This document shows, piece by piece, positions 1-12,622 of a stretch of 64,000 nt of DNA. The notes under the pieces were generated by a model that was not told where the DNA came from, did no database searches, and saw only the letters and a list, made by a program, of their open reading frames with translations. This stretch comes from Sarcomyxa edulis. Lineage: Eukaryota > Basidiomycota > Agaricomycetes > Agaricales > Mycenaceae. Position numbers and translations under genes: made by a program. Every line of letters begins with the position of its first letter. The first letter of the stretch is position 1. The stretch spans positions 186,001 to 250,000 of the forward strand of contig QUOL01000011.1 of the NCBI GenBank assembly GCA_009761415.1. Direction: 5' to 3'.

Positions 1-2091
1 CATCTTCGACCGAGTCTCTTGTTGTCTCAATTCTCTCCGCTGGCACATTTTTCGGTGCTCTTGTCGGTGCACCTGTAGCTGGTGAGTATCTTCCCCTTGA
101 ATTTCATATCATTTATTCACACACCTTATGCTATCAGATATCATCGGCCGTAAATGGGGTATTGTTCTCGCATGCCTAGTATTTTCCGTTGGTATTGCCA
201 TGCAAACTGCCTCCACGGCCATCCCACTTTTCGTATGTCGCAATTTCTCGGTATTTGTTGGATGTGATATTGATTAATCCTGGTTGATTAGGTCGTGGGA
301 CGTGTGTTCGCTGGACTCGGTGTCGGCCTTGTGTCTATCTTGGTTCCCATGTACCAATCTGAATGGTAAGCGGGTTTTGTTCGCATCTTTTCGAGTCAGA
401 GCTAGCCTCTAAATCCACTCTTTGTCTATTAGCTCGCCAAAATGGATCCGTGGCGCAATCGTTTCCGGTTATCAATGGGCCATTACGATCGGAATTTTGC
501 TCGCGTCCGTTGTCAACAACGCCACTCAAGACCGCCAAAGCCACGCATCGTATCGAATCCCCATTTCGATCCAGTTTGTCTGGGCTGCTGTTCTAGCTGC
601 AGGAATGGCGTACCTACCCGAGGTATGTTGTGTAATTATTATGTGCTAGCGATTCGATACTCATATTCTCTCGATCAGTCTCCCCGATGGCTCGTCAAGA
701 ATGGCCGCGAGGACGCCGCTGCCTTGTCTTTGAGCCGATTGACACGACTCAGCCCCACGGATCCCATTGTCGAGGCCGAGTTGGCTGAGATCCGTGCTAA
801 CCTCGAGGAAGAAAGGGCACTCGGAGAAAGCTCGTATATCGACTGCTTCAAGGCCTCGAAGAACAAGATTGCCCTCCGTACTTGGACAGGTATCCTCATC
901 CAGGGATTCCAACAGGTAATGACCTATATCTGACTCACGACTCGTGATAGCTGCTCACACAATCCCTAGCTCACTGGTATCAACTTCATCTTCTACTACG
1001 GAACGACCTTCTTCCAACACTCCGGTATCAACAATGCCTTCATCATCACAATCGCAACCGCTGTTATCAACGTACGTCTCTATCGGTTCTTCTGACAGTT
1101 TCTGTTGTTGATGATATAACGTCACAGGTGTTCATGACTTTGCCAGGAATGTACGGCGTTGAGCGATTTGGTCGCCGTCGTCTTCTGCTCATCGGTGCCG
1201 TTGGAATGTGTGTCTGCGAGTTCATCGTGGCTATCGTCGGAGCAACTGTATCGCTCGACAACCTTGCTGGGCAGAAAGTTCTTGTTGCCTTTGTATGCAT
1301 CTACATTGTAAGTCATCCATCATGACTAGAATGTCCTAGGTGTCCAAACGCTAATCACACGGTAACTCAGGCATTCTTCGCATCCACTTGGGGACCAATA
1401 GCCTGGGTCATCACCGGTGAAATCTTCCCTCTTCAAGTTCGTGCGAAGGCCATGTCGCTCTCTTGTGTTAGTATTCCCTTGATGCTCTGTCATATTACTA
1501 TTACTGATTCTTGTCATACCGAACAGGCATCAAATTGTTCGTATTGTCCCCTCAGAGAGCTCTGTTCCTAAACCTTATCTAACCTTTCGATATAGGGCTA
1601 TGGAATTTCGGTATCGGTTATGCCAGTAAGTGACTATGAATCATCGACAAGCCTGGGAATCCCTAACATTCCCTTTTCTTCACTCAGCTCCCTACTTGGT
1701 CAACACAGGCAAAGGAAATGCTGGTCTACAGAGTAACGTGTTCTTCCTCTGGGGATCTACCTGTAAGTGCTCCACCCTATCTGCTCGCCGTTTGTGCTTA
1801 ACGATATTCAAAATGAATGTGAAGGTTTCTGCTGCATAGTCTTCACGTACTTCTTCGTACCTGAGGTTCGTGCCGCTAGCCCTCCCTATATTTGCACTTT
1901 AGACTGACCTAAATGTATAGACCAAAGGGCTTTCTCTGGAGCAGATCGACGTCATGTACCAAAATACACGCCCAAGCAACTCCCTCAAATACCGAGCCAA
2001 ACTCCTCGAAGCCGATCCCTATGCTTTGTCGGCTCATCCGGAAAAGATTCATCACGACGACCATTCGGTCGAAGAAAGAGAGAAGGTATAG
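1..2091 (+). CDS. MFS sugar porter (hexose transporter-like), 5' truncated
   Basis: Plasma-membrane sugar/H+ symporter of the sugar porter branch of the major facilitator superfamily. The window starts inside the gene, so the first one or two membrane helices are missing. The spliced product shows the family signatures in order: GRKWG after TM2 (about 135-165), a second cytoplasmic GRR loop after TM8 (near 1170), SPRWL after TM6 (near 680) and PETKGLSLEQID after TM12 (about 1855-1945). About ten short introns interrupt it, including 82-137, 615-679, 916-969 and 1898-1920. The C-terminal tail is short, hydrophilic and ends in TAG at 2089-2091. Family knowledge supports monosaccharide uptake; the particular sugar cannot be told from the sequence. 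The first in-window codons read ...STESLVVSIL in the frame starting at base 3. Confidence 0.93.
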
Positions 2092-2884
2092 GCGTATATC
2101 TTTGGTCCTCTGTTTCTCTCTCTCAGTTCTCTTGGTGTGTGTCTGTGTGTTTAATGATTCGATGAAGATGTTATATACACCTTTACTTACAAATAATGTC
2201 CATACGAGATACGATCATATTACGATGTACGATAATACGATGGGCTTTCATGATTTCCTGATACTTAGGTCTGCAGCTGGCTCGTACTGGAGAGTCTCTA
2301 GTCTTGACTCAGTTGAAACTTCCTGCGGCATCCTCGAGCTCGAGTGGCATCTTGCTCGAAAAGGTACGTTCCATGTCGATCGAAGATCGGGTCAACAACA
2401 AGAGGGCTACTCAATCCTCAAGCTCGACCTTACACCGAGTTATAGGGCCCTAAGCTGGAGCTTGAGGTTTCGCATCTGTGCATTGGACTGTGGACGCTGG
2501 TGGACGCAGCGTTAGAACTCAAAAATGTTGATCGTGAATTCGAATTTCGAAGCCCGGCCGCGGTCTGCTCTGCTCTGCATCCGTCTCTATCCGAGCTGTT
2601 TGCTTCCCCGCACGGCGCAGTCCTCGTTTCTCCAGATAATCATTTTGGCGATCTCCGAATTCAATATGAATGGAGGAGTCACAGTACTGATTGCAGATAT
2701 CGACTGCTACTGTGATAGGACGCAGAATGGGCTCTTCCAAAAGGCAAGCCTGGCACCATTTCATAGATGCATTCTTGATTAACCCCCAACTTTCGGCCGA
2801 TATAGGACACGATAGGGTAGATAGGCGAGTTTTTTTGAGTCATAAATACCACAGCGGCCTTCCGAATCGTATCGCTGAACCATC
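2092..2884. other. Intergenic region between transporter and aminotransferase
   Basis: Nearly 800 bases with no convincing gene. It begins with a pyrimidine/GT-rich stretch (a short TG-rich tract near 2135-2155) that is probably the transporter 3' UTR. Open frames here lack splice continuity or family resemblance. It holds one copy of a 17-nt sequence (2536-2552) that recurs at 12474-12490. The proximal 100 bases before 2885 should contain the aminotransferase promoter; no clear TATA box is seen. Confidence 0.6.
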
Positions 2885-4841
2885 ATGTCCTCAGCTTTAA
2901 CTACCGACTCGATCCCTCCGACCATCAAGATCAAAGCTACTCCTCACGGTGGTAGACCCACATCGATCCTTCACCGAACACCGTGGTGTCCTCCCGTTGC
3001 GGTAGCTGCTGAAGGGATCTATTACGATCTCGAAGATGGGCGCAGAGTCATTGATGCTGTCGGTGGCGCTGCTGTTACATGTATAGGCCTGGGGTAAGCG
3101 TTCGAGTGGACCTAATCGATGTGTCTCTGATAGCTTTATGCTTCATCTAGAAACCCCAAAGTGAATCAGGCTATCAAGGATCAAATCGATCGCGTCGCCT
3201 GTATGCTTTTTCGCGTTCAATATGATCGTTTTCTGACATCTGGCGTTATATTTGGTAAGATGCGTACAACATGCAGCTGTCCAACGTTCCAGCAGAAGAG
3301 CTTGCCAAATTATTGATTGCATCTAGCAATGGTGCATTCGAGTTATGTGGTTTCGTCTCTGGAGGTTCGTAGTATTCGATGTTTCTGTCGTGTTATCTCT
3401 GCTTAGGTTATTGAATGGTATATTAGGCTCAGAGGCTATGGAAGGTGTCATGAAACTTGCCAGACAGGTACCTGATAAAAAGTTCACTCATTTTCGTCCC
3501 GTTATACTCAAAAAACACATGGATAGTACTATCATGACACGAACAGACCAGAGCGGAAGAATTTCATTGCCAGGGAGTTGTCCTTCCATGGCAATACTAT
3601 CGGCACTCTGTCGTTGGCGTATCATCCCATTCGGCGAGCCGCATATGCAGACATCTTGGATGCAGAGCATTTCCATCATGTCTCCCCAGCTTACGCGAAA
3701 CGATTCCAGAAGTCCGACGAGACCGAGGAACAATGTGAGCTCTCGCTGATCTTCGCGCTGTTGTATTTCTCTGACATACCATGTGAAGATGTGGAACGTC
3801 TACGTCAGGAACTTGAAAATAAGTTCATCGAGCTTGGCCCCGACACCGTAATCGGATGTAAGTTTGTTCACTCGCGGATATTTGAGCGCTGGATCAACTG
3901 AAGCACATCCCCAGTTGTCGCCGAAACTGTTTCTGGAGCAACTATCGGTGTCATGCCCCCACCGAAGGGCTACTTCAAAGCAATGAAATCCGTCTGTGAC
4001 AAATATGGTGCACTCTTTATCTTGGATGAGGTGTGCACAATGTTATGTTGAGAAGTGCTCTACTGTCTGACGCTTGAGTACAGGTGATGTGTGGAATGGG
4101 TCGCATGGGAACTCTGCATGCCTGGGAAAGCTTTGGAGATGGTGTTGCTCCCGACATTCAAGCTGTCGCCAAAGGTCTTGGCGGAGGGTCAGTCTCTTTC
4201 ATGCTCTTCCGTCCTTTTTCGTTTCTCATACGCTACTGGCGTTACAGATATGCATCCATTGGAGCTGTCCTGATGTCTAAGAAAGTCGTAGACGGAATTC
4301 GCGACAGTTCTGGTCTGTGGAAACACGGCCACACATATCAGGTAGGTACACGCGACTCTCCATCCAAGAATCCGACTTGACTAGATTTGACTCCCAGGCC
4401 CATCCTTTGGCTTGTGCGGCAGCATTAGCCGTCCAGAAGGTAGTTGCTTCGGAAAATTTACTCTCGAACTGTCTTGTCCAGGGTGACTATCTGGCGAAGC
4501 TCCTACGAGAAGGCCTACAAGGCCCTAATGCACTTGCCGCGCCTTATACTTTCGACATTCGCGGTGGGGGCGGATTCTGGGGTATCGAATTCGATTTCAA
4601 GTCTCCTGAAGGTGCAAAACTCGACTTCAAAGGGCAACACTTCGCGATGCTTGTTCAGGCGCGCACATTGGAGAATGGATTGATTGTTATGGGCATGACT
4701 GGGGGTGCTAATTTGGCGGGGACTGAAGGGGAGACCATCATCCTAGCCCCGGCATACAACATCACGAAGGAACAAGTTGAAAAGGTAGTGGAGCTACTTG
4801 TCGCGAGCGTAGAAGAGATTATTCGCGAGTCACAGTTGTAA
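2885..4841 (+). CDS. Class III PLP-dependent aminotransferase
   Basis: Fold-type I, class III (omega) aminotransferase, the group that includes beta-alanine, 4-aminobutyrate and adenosylmethionine-8-amino-7-oxononanoate transaminases. Visible in the spliced product: the N-terminal glycine-rich entry (GGAAVTCIGLGNPKV), the PLP phosphate-binding motif FVSGGSEAMEG split by an intron at about 3366-3426, the cofactor motif FILDEVMCGMGRMG (about 4015-4110), and the PLP lysine in AVAKGLGGG (about 4165-4190). A late HPLACAAALA segment is also typical. Around eight introns of 50-65 nt interrupt the gene; joins at 3201-3260, 3491-3534 and 3732-3788 restore the family sequence. The product is about 450 residues, normal length. 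There are no targeting signals that I recognise, so a cytosolic enzyme is likely. The amino donor is not predictable; no pathway neighbours are adjacent. Confidence 0.92.
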
Positions 4842-5054
4842 AACAAAGAGGTGTAAAATGAAATCATAAATGCAAGTCTGACTTCGGCACGCTCCTTTCT
4901 GGTGACGTTTCCCACGCCTTCGAGGTAAAGGCGCTGCTTCGAGGTTGGCCTCTCTTCCTTCATCGCTTCCAGGTAACTCTTACCTCTAGCATAACTTTCC
5001 ATTTTCTCCGTATCTGTATCGCTGAACAGTCTGGGATCGATGGCCGGGCTCTAA

Positions 5055-8000
5055 ATGGACTTACAACCAAACCATCATCAAGAAGCCACCAGTAGCTCCA
5101 GCTCATCCGCCCGACCCCAGCAAGACTCCTTTTCTTCTGCACAACCTGCAGACCTCTCTTATTCCACAGATATCAAGCCTATACGCTCAAGCGCAAGGGT
5201 CAAAGCCGCAAAGCAGAAAGAGAAAGAGAAGGATAAGGGGAAAGAACGGGAATACACAACTGTCGAAGCACAACAGTCTGCTTCATCCTCTTCATCTGCA
5301 CAACACTCCGAAACGAGATCCACACGCGTTACAAACCCCTCGAAACTCAGACGCTCTTATATTCCTGGTAAAGGTAAAGGTAAACAAGTAGCCGACGAAT
5401 CGTCGACTCGCCCCACCAAGAGGTATGTTTTATCGATTTGTTACCAACGCAATAAGTGGCCAATTGCTGTTGTTTATTCCAGAACACGTCGCAGCACAAA
5501 CTCTTCTGCCGCCCCCTTGACTATTAACGAACCCCTGCGAGACTTGAAAGGCAAGAAACGCGCAGCACCAGAACCTACTTCCGAAGAAGAAGATACCGCA
5601 TCAGGACCATCATCCGCCAAACGACCCAGGACCTCTTATTCACTTCGTTCCAATACAACAGCAGCAGAATTGATCGAAATGCCTCGAAAATCTCGGTAAG
5701 CGCCTTCGATATCTATATCTGACTAATGGACTTATCATTGGTGTGTAGAACATCTACGACGAAAGGTAAAATGGCTATGAAGACCAAAGCAATGGCAGTC
5801 GCAGGTTCGTCTCGACTCGAGGACGAAGACGTTGAGATGGGAGAGCCGGAGTACAAACAAGAGGGATCTGAACCCGAAGACAACGGAGCCGATGGAGACC
5901 AACTCAAACTTGATGAAAGTCATCCGTCCGGGGTCGATGGGGGTGACGATGAGCCAAGTGACGACGATGGTGACGATGGCGAAGGCGACGATGGCGAAGG
6001 TGGCGGAGAAGACGGCATTCCCTCTAGTGACGGCGCTGCTCACGGCGGCCTGGACGACAGCGCGTCGATGGCCATCTTTGGGGATTATCGACAGCTTGGC
6101 TCGTACATGTTGTCACTGTCATCGCGCCTGGTAACAATATTGAACAACATCAAGCCTACTGCGGATCCGACTACGCGCCTCGTCACTTTACAGGAGCTCA
6201 GTGAACTTCTCAGCATCAGCACTGAAGACACTCTAGCAGGTTCATTCCAGGTCGAGCAATTCGTAAGAGAGCTTGTCAAAATACTAGGCGGCCGCGGTAT
6301 GGAAATAGACTCGGACGAAGAGGGAGACGAAGAGCATCCAGAACAGGACGAAGACGCGGCGCTTGCTGCCGCGTTAGCTATGAGCACAGGAGGAACATAC
6401 CAGGGTGATGAAAATCTTGAAGCACAGGTACTCGCTTGTCGGTGCTTGGCGAATCTCATGGAAGCTCTTCCTGGTGTTGCTCATACTGTTGTCTACCATG
6501 GTGCGATACCCGTTCTATGCAGCAAACTGATCGAAATCTCGTATATCGATCTAGCTGAACAGACATTGAGTGTCAGTCTCCTTTTGCTTCTCACTATTGT
6601 GGACGTTCGCTCACCGCTTTCACCTGGTCCTTATCTGTAGACTATGGAAAAGATTTCCGAAGAATTTCCGAGCTCGATCGTACGAGAAGGTGGTCTCGCG
6701 GCGCTGCTCAATTATCTCGACTTCTTCTCCATTGCGGTTCAACGTACAGCTCTCCAGGCCGCATCCAACTGTTGTCGCAACGTATCACCCGACCACTTCC
6801 CCATGATTCGTGGGGTATGGCCTATCATTTGTAACTGCCTAACGTATTCCGACCAGCGTCTGGTAGAGTTTGCATGTCTTTGTGTTATACGCGTCGTGGA
6901 TTCCTACCATCGTGCATCTGTGGAGAATCTCGAATCTCTGGTGGACACGGCACTGATCAAGGCGGTCAATCAACTTCTTTTACCTGCAGGTGGCTCTCCA
7001 CTGATCGCAGCCAACACATATACCCTGTTATTACGCGCTTTGGCGACCTCAGCTAGGGCAAGCCCGAAGATTACGGTAGCGCTCCTCGAGGCTGATATCG
7101 TCGACACCCTGTACCAGATTCTGACTGGGGTTTTGCCATCTAGTTCTGGCGGAGGCGACGAACAAGGAGAAGCGAGTGGCGGCCAAGGCTTGGGAGGTGG
7201 TCTGGCCGATATGACTGTCATGGAGAACCTCGCGCACCGGCCAAAGGATCAAATCGAAGAAGCATTAAGTCTTGTTTCCGAGCTAATGCCTCCATTGCCG
7301 AAAGGTAAGCTAGGAGGTCGATCTCCTTGATCAATATCTATCTGCTAATTTTTGTCTTAGACGGTGTTTTTGACCACAAATCATATACGGAGAAGTCTTT
7401 GTCGAGAATGGTGAAAGCCAAAGCCAAAGCTGATAGAGCTGCCGCCCGTCAGGCTGCTGCTGCCCCCCTTGTGGCAGCGATGCTCTTAAACCCTCCATCA
7501 ACATCTACACACGTGACGCCTGCCGCTGAAGAACGTCCAGTTACAGATGCTGCTGAACTGCCAGCGGCAGAGGGCGAAGAGGTCGGGAACGTAACTCCTG
7601 CTGTAGATCGAACTGAAACGCTGCGCTCAAAGCCAGTCGTCGTAGGACGATTTATGCAGCTGATGGTCCCGATCTTAATCGACGTGTATGCTGCGAGTGT
7701 CATCACTCCTGTTAGAGTGAAGACCCTCACTGGGTTATTGAAGGCTGTCAGTTTCTTGGATGCCCCTGGACTAAAACGGGTTCTAACGGTGGGTTCTGTA
7801 TCTCAACGTTCTCGCACCGTTCTCATCTTCTTTTTTTTTAGTTTGTCCCAGTAGCAAGTTTTGCCTCCTCCATCCTTTCTTCGAAGGATCATCCAACCCT
7901 TGTCATCGGTGCTCTCCAGCTTGTCGATCTTCTATTGACCAAAATTCCTTTGCAATACAAGCCGACTTTCCGACGAGAGGGTGTATTCCATGAAATCGAA

Positions 8001-11000
8001 ACTTTAGCAAGCAGAGAGGTCACTTCCACGAAATCGAAAGACAAGGATACATCGGAAGCTCCATCACCTTCAGACTCTGGCATTCTGGCCTCTTCTCCAG
8101 CACCGCCGATATCTGCTCCCACTATCCCCGGTTTCAAGAAATTGACATCCCTTTCATTAGAACCCGAAGATGCTATCACTCTGCGTGCTAGAGTCATACG
8201 ATTTAAGTATCTCACAGGTGACGAAGAAACAGAGGAAGATAATGTCTTTGAGACGCTCCGTCAATTGATACAGCGGATTAGCATTCCAAATGCACTGGAG
8301 AACGAGGTGTTGGAACCTTTGAAGGAGTTAGCTGATCTGTTCGCGTCTCCCCATACTTCCGTCTCCAGTTTTGAGTTACTTCAGAGTGGAGTCGTTGATG
8401 GGCTTCTGCAGTTTGCCACCGATGAAGAACGGCCTTGTAAGTTTTTTTAATGATCGATGGGGTCACAATTACTCATCTCAACACAGTGAGCATCAAAAGG
8501 CGACAAGAAATTCTCCTCGATGTATTTGCAGGTCGACGGATGAAAGGTCTACTTTCCTCTCAGTCACCCCTCGCCACTTTCGTGAAAAAGCTGCAAGAAA
8601 GTCTAACAAGAATGGAGTCATTCGATGTCGTCACCGTCGCTCAAGGATCTGACGGTCAGTATATACTTCCTCCCTAAGTCGGTTGTACTAAATTCAACGT
8701 TCCTATTTAGACTCAAAACGCAGCTCGCCTTCGTTGCTAGCTCGTCAATTACGGCTTCGCTTGGTGGCCTCTGATGATTCGGACGTTCCTCGAAATCTCC
8801 ACAATATTGTTGTCTCAATTCATGCTATTGCGACTTTCCAAGCGCTTCACGACTACCTACGTCCTCGAGTAGCTGGCCTCATGTCTAGTGGATCTCGCTT
8901 ATCCGGGATGCTTGCAGCTCTAGCAGCATCCGGCTTTCCGGGGTCTTCGTCGCAAGCTGCTGCAGAGGCAGCTGCTCAATTGACGAGACCACCTCCCACT
9001 CAACCTGAAAGCAGTGCGCCAGCCGCCACCGTCAACCGTCGACGTAGCCTTCGTCTTAGTGCCAAGAACGCCGGAGCCTCTGCCAGTGCCCAAGTCGAAG
9101 CTGATACGGCGACATCGAGCGCCGCCGGATCTAGCGATGTTCCTGCAACCGATGCGTCCACCCCACCAGAGTCCAGACCTCCAGTATCGGCTGCTCCGAC
9201 TATTGAAACTGCTCTCAGCGACACTATCGTCGATTCCGAGATGGCTGCAGATTTTACGGATGATGAAGTGGATGCAGAAGTGTTCGATGACGAGGTAGAC
9301 CCGGACAACTCTGTGGCAGACAAGACCGTCACTCTCTCAGTTGCTGAAGACGGCTCCAAAGTCGAAGCACAGACTCCCGATGGAACTCGTGTTGCAACAC
9401 CCAGCATGTCTGCTCGGGATGGTCCTTCGTCTTCTCCTCGGAATGCTCTATCCACTCGTGCATCGTATGCTGCAGCTCTGAAAACGAAACCCTCAGATTG
9501 GCATCTCGAATTTTCTATGGATGATCAAACGCTGCCCTTGGACCTTACGATTTACGGAGCGATTCATCAGCATGAGATGCGAAAAAAGACAGGTGCTTTA
9601 CCACCGAGTATGATCTGGCAAGGAGTCTATACGATCAAGTTCAAGAAGGTCGCAGGTCCTCTACCTTTACCCGATTGTAAGTCTATGCATGATACTACAG
9701 CATCCGCCTTGCTAACTTGATCATATAGCTCGTGCTGAGGCTGTAGAAAACCTAATGAAGAACCGGTCTCCTAGTCCTACACTTTCCTCGTTACCTGAAG
9801 ATGCGCCCCACGCCAAGATCCTACGTCTCCTCCGTGTCCTGCATAAACTAAATACCCTGGAGATCGAGCGGTCCTCATTCATTGGCGACAAACGCAATCT
9901 ACCTGATTCGGCATTCGTAAATAACAAGTTGACCGCCAAATTAACGCGTCAACTAGAAGAGCCAATGATCGTTGCCAGGTAAGCTCGACCGTAAGCTTTG
10001 CCTTGTCTCTCTGTTGATAGTCGTTGCTAGTTCCTGTTTGCCTGACTGGGCTCTGGACTTGCCTCAACATTTCCCATTCCTTTTCCCGTTCGCAACGCGC
10101 TACAATTTCTTGCAATCGACTTCTTTCGGTTACGCGCGTCTCATCCTGAAGTGGCAAAGTCAACAGACGCGTGGGCAGGACACCTCACGACGGGACGAAG
10201 GCATCGGCTTCTTAGGCCGTCTGCAGCGACAGAAGGTCCGGATCTCTCGCAAGCATATACTAGAGTCCGCTGTGAAGGTTTTCGAGTTATACGGATCGTC
10301 GTCGTCTGTCCTTGAGGTGGAATACTTTGAAGAAGTAGGTACAGGCTTAGGACCAACCCTGGAGTTCTATTCCTTGGTATCGAAAGAATTCGCACGCAAA
10401 GACCTGAAAATATGGCGCGACTCGGATGCCACTCGTCCAGGGCCTTATGTACACCATCCTAGCGGACTTTATCCCGCCCCGATTAGCCCAGAGGATGTTG
10501 CAAATGATGGCGGACAGTTCGTTACTTCTAGGTACTCATTGGCCTGCACTTTTGCTAACACAATTCTTGCATAGAAAACGTACTCACATATTCCGAGTTA
10601 TCGGCCAATTTGTTGCGAAAGCAATGCTGGATTCTCGGATCATTGACTTGTCTCTAAACAAAATCTTTTTGAAGCTCGTTCTGGGCGAGGAAGTACCACT
10701 GACCATTGCTACTCTCAAGGTTCGTCCCCGATGCCTTTCTTTACCAGACTCTGTGTCTGACATTTATAATCAGTTCGTGGACCTTGATCTCGCGAATTCT
10801 CTTTCTAAGCTCCAAGGATACATATCGCCCAAGAGCCAACCCCCGAATGACAAGGTATTTCCTTTACTGACAAATGCGACATCGCAAATGACCGATGATT
10901 GTTTAGCGATTCCGCAAGGCTGCTTTAGTCGAAGCTGTCAGCATCGAGGATCTTGCACTCGACTTCACCATTCCCGGTTACGATATCGAATTGCGGGTAA

Positions 11001-11726
11001 GCCAGTTTTTTTTTCACAATCACCGCAATGCTCCCTTGATTCTGAACTACATTTCATTCAGCCTGGAGGGCGAGATATCGCCGTTACGTCGGAGAACGGC
11101 GAAGAGTATATTCAAGATGTCCTCAAAGCCATCATCGGGAAGGGTGCTGAACTTCAAGCAAAGGCCTTCCGAGATGGATTCTCAAAAGTCTTCCCAATAA
11201 CCGACTTGCAAGCATTCTCTGCTGATGAGTTAGTGATGTTGTTCGGGAACTCTGATGAGGACTGGAGTATCGAAAGTACGCAATTTATCATATTTTGACG
11301 GATAGGTCATTGATGTCGTATCTGCTAGCTCTTGCCGAAGTGCTCAAGGCAGATCATGGCTTCAATGTCGAAAGTCGAGCCATACACGATCTAGTGGAAA
11401 TCATGTCGGAGTATGATGCGCCAACTCGTCGTGACTACCTACAGTTTATCACCGGCAGCCCGAAGCTTCCGATAGGAGGTAAGTTTTCGATAACTATCTG
11501 TTTTGTTTCATCTTCTGACATCTTTAAAGGCTTCCGAGGCTTGAACCCACCATTGACGGTCGTGCGTAAGCCACATGAAGCTCCTCTCACCGCGGATGAT
11601 TACTTGCCCAGCGTGATGACTTGCGTAAATTATCTCAAATTACCCGAATACAGTTCGAAGGAAGTCATGCGGGAGAAATTGCGTATTGCTATCCACGAAG
11701 GAGTTGGCAGCTTCCACTTGTCTTGA
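5055..11726 (+). CDS. UFD4: HECT-type E3 ubiquitin ligase, UFD4/TRIP12 family
   Basis: Large E3 ligase of about 2,000 residues that, in yeast, builds chains on ubiquitin-fusion and N-degron substrates. The N-terminus is Ser-, Lys- and acid-rich and disordered (5055-6050). Armadillo-like repeats follow (about 6080-8650), including the conserved block [20 protein letters not shown] near 6420. A long acidic/Ala-Ser spacer lies at 8930-9450. A TRIP12/UFD4 signature [20 protein letters not shown] starts near 10038. The C-terminal HECT domain runs from about 10230 to the stop. The catalytic cysteine sits in [14 protein letters not shown] (TGC at 11622-11624), about 34 residues before the end, as expected for HECT enzymes. 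About twelve short introns interrupt the gene, e.g. 5423-5482, 6572-6640, 8437-8486 and 9677-9728. It is followed on the same strand by a deubiquitinase gene. Confidence 0.94.
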
Positions 11727-11821
11727 TTTATTTTTTGTAAACCCTACACTCTTTCTGTGCTTTCCTTCTTTACCTACCTCGTACTCTTCTCATCATGTCG
11801 ATAGAACTCAAGGACCATCAA

Positions 11822-11827
11822 AATAAA
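11822..11827 (+). terminator. AATAAA poly(A) signal downstream of UFD4
   Basis: A canonical AATAAA hexamer lies about 96 bases after the UFD4 stop codon, preceded by T/C-rich sequence. Fungal poly(A) signals are loose, so the position is consistent with, but does not prove, use. Confidence 0.4.
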
Positions 11828-12530
11828 TGTTTTCCTCTACCATCACTCCATGAATCTATTACTTAGGTTGATAGAATTTGTCTACACGACTGATTGAAAG
11901 GCAAGCTTGCTCCTAGTACTAGTAGGCCAGTTACAGGTCTATTTTCTCCAAGACGACTTCGAATAGAAATGCACATTATATATACTGTACTTTACAGCTT
12001 TGATGGTCCCCAGGAAGTACATGAGACGAATATTGATGCTAGAGCAGTCAAACACATATATCTTTTCCCCTTGCTCGTTCTCGACGAGCGCATTACCAGA
12101 ACAAATCCAAATGACGTTCGGCGATGCGAATACTGTACATCCGATACTGAGTACTGATGTCTCTCATATTGAGAATTTGGATTATCGAGAACGTCACCCG
12201 GCGCAAAATAGACACCTTTGGCTGTTCTAATTCGAACGGATACGCACCTACAACGAATCTACAAAATCGAGATGGGAAGGCTGATGATCTGCACGTGCAC
12301 CTCCCCCGCAAAGGATTGGTGATAAACTTGTATGAGATCTAGGTGATTGACGGCGAGAATAGATACGAATCACGGGAAGCAACAAATAGTCCGTCTAGAC
12401 TTGTTCCAGGGTGTGCTAAATTTCCTGACAAGTCCTAGTCCCATGGCATCCCAAAGATACTCACTTGGAAGGAGAATTCGAATTTCGAAGTACTTGGTTG
12501 GAGTGTGTCTGCTCAAGCTGGCCCGGGCGG

Positions 12531-12588
12531 GTGACGTTACAGCCATGTGACATTGGACGTCACGTCCGTGTCACACTTTTACACGCGT
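12531..12588 (+). promoter_or_regulatory. Candidate UBP12 promoter/5'-leader control region
   Basis: Within 100 bases of the UBP12 ATG (12623) are three elements. GTGACGTTAC at 12531-12540 carries an ATF/CREB-type TGACG core. A dyad at 12547-12574 pairs GTGACA with TGTCAC and GGACGT with ACGTCC around a single central C; one arm has an extra base. An MCB-like ACGCGT lies at 12583-12588. The dyad is read directly from the sequence. Binding by a bZIP factor is inferred from the ACGT cores. A hairpin in the mRNA leader is the alternative. Confidence 0.45.
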
Positions 12589-12622
12589 CCATATCCTTTG
12601 ATCCAAATTTTACAGTTGTGAA

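Larger units (their letters stand above)
11727..12622. other. Intergenic region between UFD4 and UBP12
   Basis: UFD4 3' UTR followed by AT-balanced spacer with no supported gene; the frames present are short and unrelated to each other. Near the right end it contains the second copy of a 17-nt repeat (12474-12490), a GTGACGTTAC element (12531-12540), a strong dyad (12547-12574) and an ACGCGT hexamer (12583-12588), together forming the likely UBP12 promoter. Confidence 0.6.

Noticed and set aside
1913..2515. 200-codon plus-strand frame after the transporter
   Set aside because: Its first part is the last transporter exon read in the wrong frame, the rest is 3' UTR; nothing recognisable.
9000..9455. 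151-codon minus-strand frame
   Set aside because: Antisense shadow of the Ala/Ser/acidic spacer of UFD4.
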